A DNA stretch of 64,000 nucleotides. Origin: Streptosporangium roseum DSM 43021. Its GTDB lineage: Bacteria > Actinomycetota > Actinomycetes > Streptosporangiales > Streptosporangiaceae. Position 1 is the stretch's first letter. Each line of letters opens with the position of its first letter. Location: the NCBI RefSeq assembly GCF_000024865.1, contig NC_013595.1, positions 9,672,001-9,736,000 on the forward strand, in the 5' to 3' direction. Positions 51,443 through 60,584 of the stretch are shown here, in pieces. A model generated the notes under the pieces. The model was given only the letters and a program-made list of their open reading frames with translations, searched no databases and was not told where the DNA came from. The position numbers were made by a program, and so were the translations under genes.

Positions 51443-52733
51443 TCCGGTCCTCGCCGATGCGCTCCCTGAGCGCCCGGTCCTCGACGCCGAGATCCTCTGC
51501 GGGAGCCAGACCCAGCACGCCGACCTTGCCGACATGCTTGTTGAGCTGTACGGCACGGGCGGCGTCGCCGGTCTGGTCGAGGGGGTAGACCGTGGACAGG
51601 GTGGGCTGCAGCGTGCCCAGCGCGAGCAGCCGGTTGACCTCGTGGCATTCCTGGTAGTTCGCTCCGTGGGAGCCGACGATCCGCTTGAGCTTCATCCACA
51701 GGTGCCGGTTGTCGTACTCGTGGGCGTAGCCGCTGGACGATCCGCAGGTGACGACCGAGCCGCCACGCCGCGCGACGTAGACGGACGCCCCGAAGGTCTC
51801 CTTGCCGGTGTGCTCGAAGACGATGTGCGGGTCCTCCCCGACCTGGCGGCGGACCTCCGCGCCGAGCCTGCGCCAGGCCTTCTCGTCGTTGAGGTGCTCG
51901 AACTGCGAGCGGTCCACGACGTGCTCGCAGCCCATCCGGCGGAGCAGGGCGGCCTTCTCCTCGGAGCTGACCACGCCCACCGGGATGCCGCCGCCGTTCT
52001 TCACCAGCTGCACGGCGTACGCGCCGAGCCCGCCGGTCGCGCCCCAGATCAGCACCACGTCTCCCTGCTTCATCCGGGAGCCGCGCTCGCTGACCAGCAT
52101 CCGGTAGGCGGTGGAGGCGCACAGCATGTTGCAGGCGGCCTCCTCCCAGGTCAGGTGCTTGGGCTTGGGCAGCAGCTGGGTGGCCCTGACCACCGCGAAC
52201 TCGGCCAGCCCGCCGTAGTTGGTCTCGAACCCCCAGGCGCGCAGGTCGGCGCCGAGCATGGAGTCGGCGTGGGTGATCGGATCCTGCTCGTCCACGTAGG
52301 CGGGTGAGACGACGACCCTGTCGCCGATCTTCCAGTGCCGTACGGCGGCGCCCATCCGGACGATCACCCCGGAGGCGTCCGAGCCGAGCACGTGGAAGTT
52401 CTGGTCGTGGCGGGGATCCTCGCGCCCGAACCGCTCCAGGAACGCGAACGTGGGGATCGGCTCGAACATGGCCGTCCACACGGTGTTGAAGTTGATGGCG
52501 CTCGCCATGATCGCGACCAGCACCTCGTCCGGGGCGAGCTCCGGCATCGGCACGTCGTCCACGTGGATGGACTTGGTGATGTCCTTGTCGACGTCGTCGA
52601 CGCCGTGCGGCCTCCGGCCGAACATGCCGACCTCGTTCTTGCGGGTGTGGGCGGCCCGGAAGGTCGTGGGGACCTCCAGGCGCGCGAGCTCCTCGGGATC
52701 GGCACCGTCGACGACGGCCTGTGCGAGTGTCAT
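51423..52733 (-). CDS. ccr: Crotonyl-CoA carboxylase/reductase homologue
   Basis: 436 residues of the zinc-free medium-chain dehydrogenase group. NADPH motif VLIWGATGGLGAYAVQLVK, substrate-region motif SAINFNTVWTAMFEP and HDQNFHVLGSDASG match CCR. It reduces an enoyl-CoA and adds carbon dioxide to make ethylmalonyl- or alkylmalonyl-CoA. The ATG overlaps the stop of the polyketide synthase gene (ATGA), so its product is probably the extender unit for that synthase. Trans enoyl reduction is a less likely alternative. Confidence 0.92.
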   Translation of the reverse strand: MTLAQAVVDGADPEELARLEVPTTFRAAHTRKNEVGMFGRRPHGVDDVDKDITKSIHVDDVPMPELAPDEVLVAIMASAINFNTVWTAMFEPIPTFAFLERFGREDPRHDQNFHVLGSDASGVIVRMGAAVRHWKIGDRVVVSPAYVDEQDPITHADSMLGADLRAWGFETNYGGLAEFAVVRATQLLPKPKHLTWEEAACNMLCASTAYRMLVSERGSRMKQGDVVLIWGATGGLGAYAVQLVKNGGGIPVGVVSSEEKAALLRRMGCEHVVDRSQFEHLNDEKAWRRLGAEVRRQVGEDPHIVFEHTGKETFGASVYVARRGGSVVTCGSSSGYAHEYDNRHLWMKLKRIVGSHGANYQECHEVNRLLALGTLQPTLSTVYPLDQTGDAARAVQLNKHVGKVGVLGLAPAEDLGVEDRALRERIGEDRIRLFRS

Positions 52734-55700
52734 AGCTGGCCTCCAAGGTGAGCGGCGATGACTTCGACGTGGGGCGGGTCGAGCAGGTTGAGATGGTGCG
52801 ACCCGGCGATGGTGACGATCTCCAGCTCCGGGCTGAACGGGCCGAATCCCCTTGTGGGGTCGTCGGTGTGGGCGTATCGGATGTCTTCCACCGCCCAGGG
52901 GGTCGGGTCCGTGGAGCGGTAGAGCACCACGCGGCCCTCGTAGGTCCCGGCCCGGTAACCCTCGATGGCCCGGGTGTCCTCGTGCGAGGTGATCTGGTGC
53001 CGGAGGATGGCCTCCCCCAGCAGGTCCAGCACCCCCGACTCGGCGACGCGCGTCTCCACCAGCGCGAGCTGGGCGGCCTCGCTCAGGCCCGCGAGCTCGT
53101 CGTGGGCCAGCCGGACGCGCACCCCGTAGGTCCGGGCGAGGTAGGCGGCGAAGTCCGCGTACCTCCTCGCCGCGATCTCCGCCCGCTCCGCCGCCGCCAC
53201 CTCGTCCGGCAGACCTGAGTCGATCATCGCCACCAGCTCCACGTTCTCCGCGCCGAGCTGCCGCGCGATCTCGAACGCCAGGATCCCCCCGAAGGACCAT
53301 CCCCCGACCCGGTACGGCCCCGCCGGCTGCACCTTCCTGATCTCGGCCACGTACCGGGCGGCCCGCTCGCTCACCCCCGCCTCCGCGCCGGCGGCCCCGA
53401 CGTCGTCCAGCCGCTCCAGCCCGAACACCACCCGGTCCGCTCCCAGCGCACCCGCCAGCAGCGAGTACACCCCCGTGGTCCCCCCGGCCGGATGTCCCAG
53501 GAACAGCGGTACCTGCCCGCCTCCCTCCGGCACCGGCGCGCCGGTCGCCGGCGCCCCGCGCGGGGGCACGCCGGTCGGCGGCGCGGCGGGCGGGCCGGTC
53601 GGCGGCGCGGCGCGGCGGGCGGCCAGGTACGCGCGGGCCGCCGGGGTCAGCGGGCGGACGACGCCCCGGACGGCCTCCTCCTCGTCGATCTCCCGGAGCA
53701 GGTCGGCGACCCGGGCCCCGGTCAGCGTGCCCTCGGCGGACAGCTCCCGGCCGGCCTCCCGGCCGAGGACGTCCAGCACGACGGGCAGGGCGTCGGCCGG
53801 GATCTCCTCGGTGACCCCCGGCTCGCGCCCGAGGATCCGGGTGAGGGCCACGACGACCTGCCGTTCCGCCGCGTCCCTGGGCTCGACCGGGCGCGTCCCG
53901 CCGGTGGCGCCGTGGATGCCCAGCTCGGCGGCCACCGCCAGGGCGACGTCCCCGAGCGTCGCCCCCTGGAGCAGCAGGGCGGTGGGCACGGCCACCCCGA
54001 AGTCGTGCTCGATCATGCCGCGCACCCGGGTGGCCGCGAGCGAGTCGAGGCCCGCCTCGGTGAGCACCGTGCTCTCCCGGAGCCAGGCGACCTCGAATCC
54101 CAGCACGACGGCCGTCCGCTCCCTGACCTTGGCGACCACCGCCTCCAGGGCCTGGCCGGGCTCCATCGAGGCCAGGGCCCCGGCGCTCGCCCACTCGCCG
54201 CCACTCGCGACCGCACCCGCCAGATCCGCGAAGTACGGCATGCGCGCGATGCCGGGGAAGGCGGCGACCGCCGCCGCCGCGTCCAGCCGCAGCACGCCCG
54301 CGGCGGCCGTCCCCCGGGCCAGGAGCGCCTCCAGCGCCTCGACGCCTTCGCCCGGGGTGAGGGGCGAGACCGCGGGCAGCGCCGCCTGGCCCGCCCCGCC
54401 GACCTCGGCCCACGTGCCCCAGTTGATCGCCGTCCCGGGCAGCCCCTCGGCCCGGCGGAGGTCGCACAGCGCGTCCAGCCAGGCGTTCGCCCCGGCGTAG
54501 GCCGCCTGCCCCGGCGACCCGAGCAGTGCCGCCGCCGAGGAGAACGCCACCCACCAGTCGAGTCCGGCGTCCCTGGTCGCCTCGTGCAGCTCCAGGCCGC
54601 CGTGGACCTTGGCCGACCAGACCCGGTGCAGGTCCTCGGGGCCGACGTCGGTGACGAGGTGGTCGTCCAGCACGCCCGCCGCGTGCACCACCCCGCGCAG
54701 CGGCATCCCGCCGGCCGTGACCGCGTCGACCAGTCCCCTGGCCACCCCCGGCACGGCCAGGTCGCCGGTCACCACCTGGACGTCGGCACCCAGCGCCCGC
54801 AGTTCACCGATCGTCTCGGCCCCCTCGTCCGACGGCCCCGACCTGCCGCCGAGCACGATCCGGCCGGCCCCCCGCTCGGCCAGCCACCGGGCCACCACCA
54901 GCCCCAGCCCGCCGTACCCGCCGGTGATCAGGTAGCCCCCGCCTCGCCGTACCACCGGCGTGCGCTCCCCGGCGCGGCGCCGATCACCGTCGTCCGGGAC
55001 CGCGGACAGGCGGGCGGTGTGGCGGACGCCGTCCCGCCAGGCCACCTCGTCGTCCGGCGCGTCGGCCGCCAGCTCGGCCAGGAGCGCGTCCGGGCCGTCC
55101 GCGTCGATCAGGCAGGCACGCAGCCCCGCCTGCTCGAAGGCGAGGACCCGGACGAGGCCGCGCAGCGCGGCGGCGCCGGGGTCGCCCGGCTCTCCCGCCA
55201 GTACGGCCTGGGCCCGGTGGGTGACGAGCCGCAGGCGCGCCCCGGTCCCGGCGAGGTCGCGGACGATCCGGGTGACGGCGAGGAACAGGGTCTCGGCTCC
55301 GGCCGGGTTCAGGCCGCCGGGGACCAGCACCACGACCTCGTCGACCGCCGGAAGGGCGGGCGGAGGGGCGGGCGGGTCCGCGACCGGCCCGGCCTGCGGG
55401 GGCGCGGAGCGCTGGGCGGGGACCAGGGAGGGCATCGGCCCGGCGGCGGCCACGCCGGGCAGGTCGAGATGGTGGACGTCGTGCCCGGCGGCGGCGAGGC
55501 CGGAGGCGAGACGCCCGGCCCGCGGATCCCCCTTACCGGCCACGATGAGCCAGCCGCGGACCGGGCGTGGACCGGACCCCTTCCCCGCCGGCGGGGCCTC
55601 GACACCTGGCGTCCGCTCCCACACGCGGGCCACGAGCTTGCCCGCCAGCGGAACCGGTACGGCGGTGGCCGGGATGTCCCTGGTCAGCAGGCCGGCCGGG

Positions 55701-58700
55701 ATGCCGTCAGCGCCCAGCCGCCCGATCTCCACCGGCACCCCCGAGGGGTCCCGCAGCCGCTCGGCCAGTTCGGCGGGGCTGGGGACGGCCTCCGCCGGGG
55801 ACGGGCCGGACGCGACGGTCGCGGTGCCGTACCGGATCCAGACGCCGGCGGCGTTCTTGGCGTCGATCTCGACCTCGCCGGACGGGGTGAGGGTGGTGGT
55901 GATCGTGGCGGGCAGGGGCAGCAGCGCGTCCAGGGTGACGTCGGTCAGCTCGGCCCGGCCCCGGATCTCGGCGGCCGCCGCCTGGGCGAGGGCCGCCACC
56001 GCGGCGAGCGGCAGGACCGGCAGGCCGTGCAGCCGCCAGACCGAGGGGTCCAGGCGCCAGGGGGCGTCGGAGAGGTCGTCGACGGTCGTGGTCCACACGT
56101 GCCCGGCGGGGCTCTCGACGTGCACGCCGAGCAGCGGGTGGCTGCCGGGCGGGAGGGCGGTGCGCCGGGGGGCGGAGAACCAGTGGCGCCCGTGCCGCCA
56201 GGGCGAGGGGGGAAGGTCGACGAGCCGGCCGGAGGAGGACGTGACCAGCGAGGGCATGGCGATCACGGTGGCGGCGAGCTGGGGGTACAGCTCCTCGTCG
56301 TGCCCCCTGCGGAGGGAGTGGGTGATCACCGTGCCCGCGGGGAGGGAGTCGCGCAGCGCCGCCGCCAGGACCGGATGCGGGCTGATCTCGGTGAACACGG
56401 TGTGGCCGTCCTCGGCGGCGGCCTGGAGGGCGGTGAGCAGGCGCACCGGACGGCGGACCCCGGCGGCCCAGTAGGCGGGTTCGAAGGTGGGGACCTCGCG
56501 GGGGTCGTCGAACACGGTCGAGTAGAACGGGATCTCGGGCTTGCCTCCGGCGATGGCGGCCAGCGCCTCGCGGAGCTTCGGCAGGAGCGGCTTGACCTGG
56601 GGCGAGTGCCCGGCGCCCTCGGCGGTCAGCACCCGGGCGAGCAGGCCCCGCGCCTCGACCTCGGCGGCGAAGGCCTCGACCCGGCCGGGGTCGCCGGTGA
56701 CGACGCACTGCCTCGGCGAGGAGTGGACGGCGACGTGCAGATCCCCGGGGACCTCGTCCGCGGCCACCTCCAGCACCGCCATCGCCCCGCCGCCGCCCAG
56801 CGTCCCGAGCAGCGCGGCCCGGCGGCAGATCACCCGGACCGCGTCCCGCAGCCCGATGCCGCCCGCGACCACGGCCGCCGCGACCTCCCCCATCGAGTGC
56901 CCGACGACCGCCGCGGGCCGCACCCCGTGCGACCTCCAGAGCTCGGCCAGCGCCACCTGCACCGCGAAGATCACCGGCTGCACCGTGGCCACGCCCTCGG
57001 CCGCCGGCCCTCCGGCGACGATCTCCCGCAGCCCGATGCCCGCCTCGTCGCCGAACATCGGGTCCAGCTCGTCGATCATCGCGGCGAACACCGGTTCCTC
57101 GCCGTAGAGCCGGGCCCCCATCCCCGCCCACTGCGAGCCGTAGCCGGAGAACACCCACACCGGCCCCCGCCCGCCGGTCACGGCCGCCCCGGTGACGCCC
57201 CCGCCCGCCTGTACGGCCCGCAGCCCGGCCAGCAGTTCCCCGCGGTCCCTCGCCACGACGGCGGCTCCGGCCCGCCCGCGCCCGGCCCGCCGGGCGAGCG
57301 TGTGGGCGACGTCCACGAGCGCGACGCTCTCCGGCGCGGCCGTGTCGGGCGCGGTGCTGGAATCGACCCAGTCCGCGAGCACCCGGGCATGGTCCCGGAC
57401 CCGCTCGGCGGACACGTCCGTGAGCAGGAACACCTTCGCCCCCGCCCGGTCGCGCCCGGCCTCCCCGCCGTGCCGCTCGCCGTACCGCTCCGTGGACGGG
57501 CCGGCCGCGGCGGTGGAGGACGGGGGCGCGGGCACGGCGCTCTCCAGGACGACGTGGGCGTTGGTGCCGCCGAAACCGAAGGAGGAGACCCCCGCCCGGG
57601 GCAGGCCGTCCGGCCAGGGGGTGGGGGCGGTGACGACCTTGAGGCGGTCCCAGGGGATGTGCGGGTTGGGCCGCCGGAAATGGATGCTGGGCGGGATCAC
57701 GCCGTGGTGGAGGGAGAGGACGGTCTTGATCAGGCCGGTGATCCCCGCCGCGGCCTCAAGGTGGCCGAGGTTGCTCTTGGCGGAGCCGATGAGCAGCGGC
57801 GTGGTACGGCCGCCGCAGAGCGCGGCGTCGATGGCGCGGGCCTCGATGGGGTCGCCGAGGAAGGTGCCGGTGCCGTGGGCCTCGATGTAGCCGGGGCCCT
57901 CCAGACCGGCGTAGGCCGTGCGGAGAAGCTCCTCCTGGGCTTCGGGGTTCGGCGCGACCAGCCCGTTCGAGCGGCCGTCCTGGTTCACCGCGGTGGCGCG
58001 GACGACGGCCAGGATCCGGTCGCCGTCACGCTGGGCGTCGGCCAGCCGCTTCAGCACGGCGACGCCGCACCCCTCGGCCCTGACCATCCCGTCCGCCGAG
58101 GCGTCGAAGCTCTTGCAGCGCCCGTCGGGTGCGGTCCCGCCGCCCTGGTCGAACGCCATCGTGATCACCGGGGAGAGCAGCAGGTTGACCCCCGCCGCGA
58201 GCGCCAGGTCGCTGTCGCCCGAGCGCAGGCTCCGGACGGCGAGATCCGTGGCGACCAGCGAGGAGGAGCAGGCGGTGTCCACCGACAGGCTCGGCCCGCG
58301 CAGGTCGAGCAGGTAGGACAGCCGGTTCGCGGCGATGCTGAATGCCGCCCCCGTCGCCGTCCAGGCGTCCACCTTCGCCGGGTCGGCGGTGGTGAGGTGG
58401 GCGTATTCGTTGCCGGAGATGCCGACGAACACCCCGGTACGGCTGCCGCGCAACGACCGGGGGGCGGCACCGGAGTGCTCCAGGGCCTCCCATGCCGTCT
58501 CCAGCAGCAGCCGCTGCTGCGGGTCCATGGTCTCGGCCTCGCCCGGGACGATCCCGAAGAAGTCGGCGTCGAACCCGGCCACGTCGTCCAGGAAACCGCC
58601 GTGCCGGGTGGTCGCGGCCAGTGCCTCGGCGGTGCGGGGGGATCCGTCGTCGAAGGCCGCCCAGCGGCCCTCCGGCACCTGGCCGACCGCGTCGCCGCCC

Positions 58701-59065
58701 GCCATGAGCAGCCGCCAGAAGTCCTCCGGGCCGTGCACGGACCCCGGGAGACGGCATCCGACGCCGATCACCGCGATCGGCTCGTCGGGGTCCGCCGTCC
58801 GGCCGGCGGCCGGGGCGGCGGCCGTACCGGCGGCGAGGCCCCGGGCGAGACGGTTGACCGTGGGGTACTCCCAGACCAGCGTGGGCCCCAGCTCCCGGCC
58901 CAGGAGGACCTCCAGCTCGCCGGCCACCGCGACCGCGTCCCGGGAGGACAGCCCGAACTCCTCCAGGGGGCGGTCGGGATCGACGTCCGCGAGGGGCAGA
59001 CGGCAGCGGGTCGCGATCCGTTCCGTGAGAAAGCGGCGGATCTCGTCTTCGCCGAACATGTCCAC
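52730..59065 (-). CDS. Type I polyketide synthase, ACP-KS-AT-DH*-KR-ACP-TE
   Basis: 2111 residues from GTG 59065 behind GGGAG. Order: ACP (3-80, Ser41); KS (95-510; Cys266 in DTACSSS, His397, His435); AT (635-930; Ser724 in GHSMGE, motif GAGH at 817-820); half a DH (about 975-1085, Trp1010 where the catalytic His should be); KR (1375-1600; TGGYGGLG, LDD at 1466-1468, Ser1510, Tyr1523, Asn1527); ACP (1640-1715, Ser1675); an ACP-like stretch without serine (1730-1800); TE (1852-2111, Ser1924 in GWSFGG). It should reduce the beta-keto group to hydroxyl (B-type KR) and release by hydrolysis or transfer. N-terminal ACP plus C-terminal TE recalls Pks13. Confidence 0.93.
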   Translation of the reverse strand: MDMFGEDEIRRFLTERIATRCRLPLADVDPDRPLEEFGLSSRDAVAVAGELEVLLGRELGPTLVWEYPTVNRLARGLAAGTAAAPAAGRTADPDEPIAVIGVGCRLPGSVHGPEDFWRLLMAGGDAVGQVPEGRWAAFDDGSPRTAEALAATTRHGGFLDDVAGFDADFFGIVPGEAETMDPQQRLLLETAWEALEHSGAAPRSLRGSRTGVFVGISGNEYAHLTTADPAKVDAWTATGAAFSIAANRLSYLLDLRGPSLSVDTACSSSLVATDLAVRSLRSGDSDLALAAGVNLLLSPVITMAFDQGGGTAPDGRCKSFDASADGMVRAEGCGVAVLKRLADAQRDGDRILAVVRATAVNQDGRSNGLVAPNPEAQEELLRTAYAGLEGPGYIEAHGTGTFLGDPIEARAIDAALCGGRTTPLLIGSAKSNLGHLEAAAGITGLIKTVLSLHHGVIPPSIHFRRPNPHIPWDRLKVVTAPTPWPDGLPRAGVSSFGFGGTNAHVVLESAVPAPPSSTAAAGPSTERYGERHGGEAGRDRAGAKVFLLTDVSAERVRDHARVLADWVDSSTAPDTAAPESVALVDVAHTLARRAGRGRAGAAVVARDRGELLAGLRAVQAGGGVTGAAVTGGRGPVWVFSGYGSQWAGMGARLYGEEPVFAAMIDELDPMFGDEAGIGLREIVAGGPAAEGVATVQPVIFAVQVALAELWRSHGVRPAAVVGHSMGEVAAAVVAGGIGLRDAVRVICRRAALLGTLGGGGAMAVLEVAADEVPGDLHVAVHSSPRQCVVTGDPGRVEAFAAEVEARGLLARVLTAEGAGHSPQVKPLLPKLREALAAIAGGKPEIPFYSTVFDDPREVPTFEPAYWAAGVRRPVRLLTALQAAAEDGHTVFTEISPHPVLAAALRDSLPAGTVITHSLRRGHDEELYPQLAATVIAMPSLVTSSSGRLVDLPPSPWRHGRHWFSAPRRTALPPGSHPLLGVHVESPAGHVWTTTVDDLSDAPWRLDPSVWRLHGLPVLPLAAVAALAQAAAAEIRGRAELTDVTLDALLPLPATITTTLTPSGEVEIDAKNAAGVWIRYGTATVASGPSPAEAVPSPAELAERLRDPSGVPVEIGRLGADGIPAGLLTRDIPATAVPVPLAGKLVARVWERTPGVEAPPAGKGSGPRPVRGWLIVAGKGDPRAGRLASGLAAAGHDVHHLDLPGVAAAGPMPSLVPAQRSAPPQAGPVADPPAPPPALPAVDEVVVLVPGGLNPAGAETLFLAVTRIVRDLAGTGARLRLVTHRAQAVLAGEPGDPGAAALRGLVRVLAFEQAGLRACLIDADGPDALLAELAADAPDDEVAWRDGVRHTARLSAVPDDGDRRRAGERTPVVRRGGGYLITGGYGGLGLVVARWLAERGAGRIVLGGRSGPSDEGAETIGELRALGADVQVVTGDLAVPGVARGLVDAVTAGGMPLRGVVHAAGVLDDHLVTDVGPEDLHRVWSAKVHGGLELHEATRDAGLDWWVAFSSAAALLGSPGQAAYAGANAWLDALCDLRRAEGLPGTAINWGTWAEVGGAGQAALPAVSPLTPGEGVEALEALLARGTAAAGVLRLDAAAAVAAFPGIARMPYFADLAGAVASGGEWASAGALASMEPGQALEAVVAKVRERTAVVLGFEVAWLRESTVLTEAGLDSLAATRVRGMIEHDFGVAVPTALLLQGATLGDVALAVAAELGIHGATGGTRPVEPRDAAERQVVVALTRILGREPGVTEEIPADALPVVLDVLGREAGRELSAEGTLTGARVADLLREIDEEEAVRGVVRPLTPAARAYLAARRAAPPTGPPAAPPTGVPPRGAPATGAPVPEGGGQVPLFLGHPAGGTTGVYSLLAGALGADRVVFGLERLDDVGAAGAEAGVSERAARYVAEIRKVQPAGPYRVGGWSFGGILAFEIARQLGAENVELVAMIDSGLPDEVAAAERAEIAARRYADFAAYLARTYGVRVRLAHDELAGLSEAAQLALVETRVAESGVLDLLGEAILRHQITSHEDTRAIEGYRAGTYEGRVVLYRSTDPTPWAVEDIRYAHTDDPTRGFGPFSPELEIVTIAGSHHLNLLDPPHVEVIAAHLGGQL

Positions 59066-59319
59066 GTGGCGACTCCCAAGAACACCCGAGGTGATCGGCA
59101 AACTTACAGAGACAAATCCGCATAAGGGAGCCCTGACAGACCACAATCCACCAGCGCGTTTTGTCACGAGCGTGATAACGGCCACCCTTTCCAGGGATTT
59201 GTTCGGGCAGCTCAAACCCCTCTCGCATTTCGTTGCGAACACTCATAGCCGGACCCCGATGACCAGGCTTAAGGTCGCCTGCCACGGCCCCTGTCTCCAG
59301 GCCGGGTGGAGGAAAGACG

Positions 59320-60441
59320 ATGCGACCTGCTCGACGTGGCTTGCTGGTGCTGGCGACCGCTCTGCTCGTCGGGCTGCCGGCGACCGCGCACGCCGCCCCG
59401 GGCTCGCCGACCGGCAAGAGCCCGTCCGGCCCCTGGCCGGCCGCGCTGCCCGGCGGCGCGCGGGTGGTGAAGGAGCGCTGGTTCGGCCTGCGCATGGTCG
59501 ACATCACGGTGTCGTCGCCCTCGGTCAACGCGATGCTGCCGGTCCGGCTGCTGGTCCCCCGGGGCTGGTCGAAGAAGGCCAAGCGCACCTGGCCGGTGCT
59601 CTACATGCTGCACGGCGGAGCCGACAACTACACCGCGTGGACCCGGATGACGGACATCGCGGCCATGACCGAGAACATGGACGCGATCATCGTGATGCCC
59701 GAGGCGGGCCGGGCGGGGAACTACACCGACTGGTACAACGGCGGCAAGGGCGGCGCGCCCGGCTGGGAGACCTTCCACACCTACGAGCTGCGCCGCCTGC
59801 TGGAGCGCGGCTACCGGGCCGGTGGCCGCCGGGCGGTCGCCGGCCTGTCCATGGGCGCCTACGGCGCGATGAAGTACGCCGCGCGGCACCCCGGGATGTT
59901 CCGCTTCGCCGGCTCCTACAGCGGCGTCATGTCCACCCGCCTGCCCGGCATCCCCGAGCTCATCATGAACGCGCAGGCGGCCGAGCGGGAGGACCCGAAG
60001 GCCATGTGGGGAGACCCGATCAGGAACCGGAACGTGTGGCGGGCCAACGACCCCGCTTACCTGGCCAAGAACCTGCGCGGGATGAGCCTCTACATCTCCA
60101 GCGGCACGACCAGCCGGCTCGGCGAGCTCGACCCGCCCGGGGCGCCGTGGAGCCCCGCCCATCTCAGCGAGCCGCTCTCCGCCTACACGGCCAGGGACCT
60201 GGTCGCCAAGCTCCGCTTCTACGGCGTCAAGCCCGTGCTGCACCTGTACAAGGACGGCACCCACACCTGGCCCTACTGGACCCGCGAGTTCAAGCGGTCC
60301 TTCCCGATGATCCTGTCGGCCCTCGGCCTGGAGGCCTCCTCGGAGGAGGCACCCCCGCCGCAGGAGGAGGACGAGGACCTCTGGGGCCTGCTCGAACACC
60401 GCTCCCCGATCACCGTCTCCGGCGACGGCGCCTCCCGTTAG
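59320..60441 (+). CDS. Secreted esterase of the antigen-85/EstD family
   Basis: 373 residues. A signal peptide (RRGLLVLATALLVGLPA) ends near AHAAPG. The nucleophile is in AVAGLSMGAYGAMKYA, after the typical VLYMLHGGADNYTAWTR segment, and the catalytic His is in GTHTWPYW. The fold is shared by mycolyltransferases and S-formylglutathione hydrolases; this one is extracellular. An acidic C-terminal tail (EEAPPPQEEDEDL) is unusual. It is divergent from the PKS gene across 254 bp and could act on the PKS product, but this is inference. Confidence 0.88.
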   Translation: MRPARRGLLVLATALLVGLPATAHAAPGSPTGKSPSGPWPAALPGGARVVKERWFGLRMVDITVSSPSVNAMLPVRLLVPRGWSKKAKRTWPVLYMLHGGADNYTAWTRMTDIAAMTENMDAIIVMPEAGRAGNYTDWYNGGKGGAPGWETFHTYELRRLLERGYRAGGRRAVAGLSMGAYGAMKYAARHPGMFRFAGSYSGVMSTRLPGIPELIMNAQAAEREDPKAMWGDPIRNRNVWRANDPAYLAKNLRGMSLYISSGTTSRLGELDPPGAPWSPAHLSEPLSAYTARDLVAKLRFYGVKPVLHLYKDGTHTWPYWTREFKRSFPMILSALGLEASSEEAPPPQEEDEDLWGLLEHRSPITVSGDGASR

Positions 60442-60480
60442 GCACCGGGCCACACCCCGTCCCGGGCCCACCCGTCCCGG

Positions 60481-60580
60481 CCCGGCTCCCGGCCGGCTCC
60501 GTCACCGGCCGGTCCTGCTCCCGACCGGCCCGGCTCCCGGCCGACCCGGCTCTCGGCCGGTCCCGCTCCCGGTCGGCCCG
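60481..60580. repeat. About six 16-17 bp GC-rich tandem repeats
   Basis: Units resemble CCGGCTCCCGGCCGG(T/A)C. The array fills the gap between convergent genes and runs into a perfect 10-bp stem-loop (60574-60596) that spans the stop codon of the transpeptidase gene. Confidence 0.8.
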
Positions 60581-60584
60581 CGTC

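Noticed and set aside
53492..59125. 1877-codon open frame antisense to the polyketide synthase
   Set aside because: It is the mirror of a real high-GC gene with strong third-position bias; it has no ribosome site or domain, while the minus strand shows ordered PKS motifs.
52730..60441. Mycolic-acid gene cluster
   Set aside because: The synthase has KR and a vestigial DH unlike Pks13, and FadD32 and AccD4 are absent, so only an analogy is kept.
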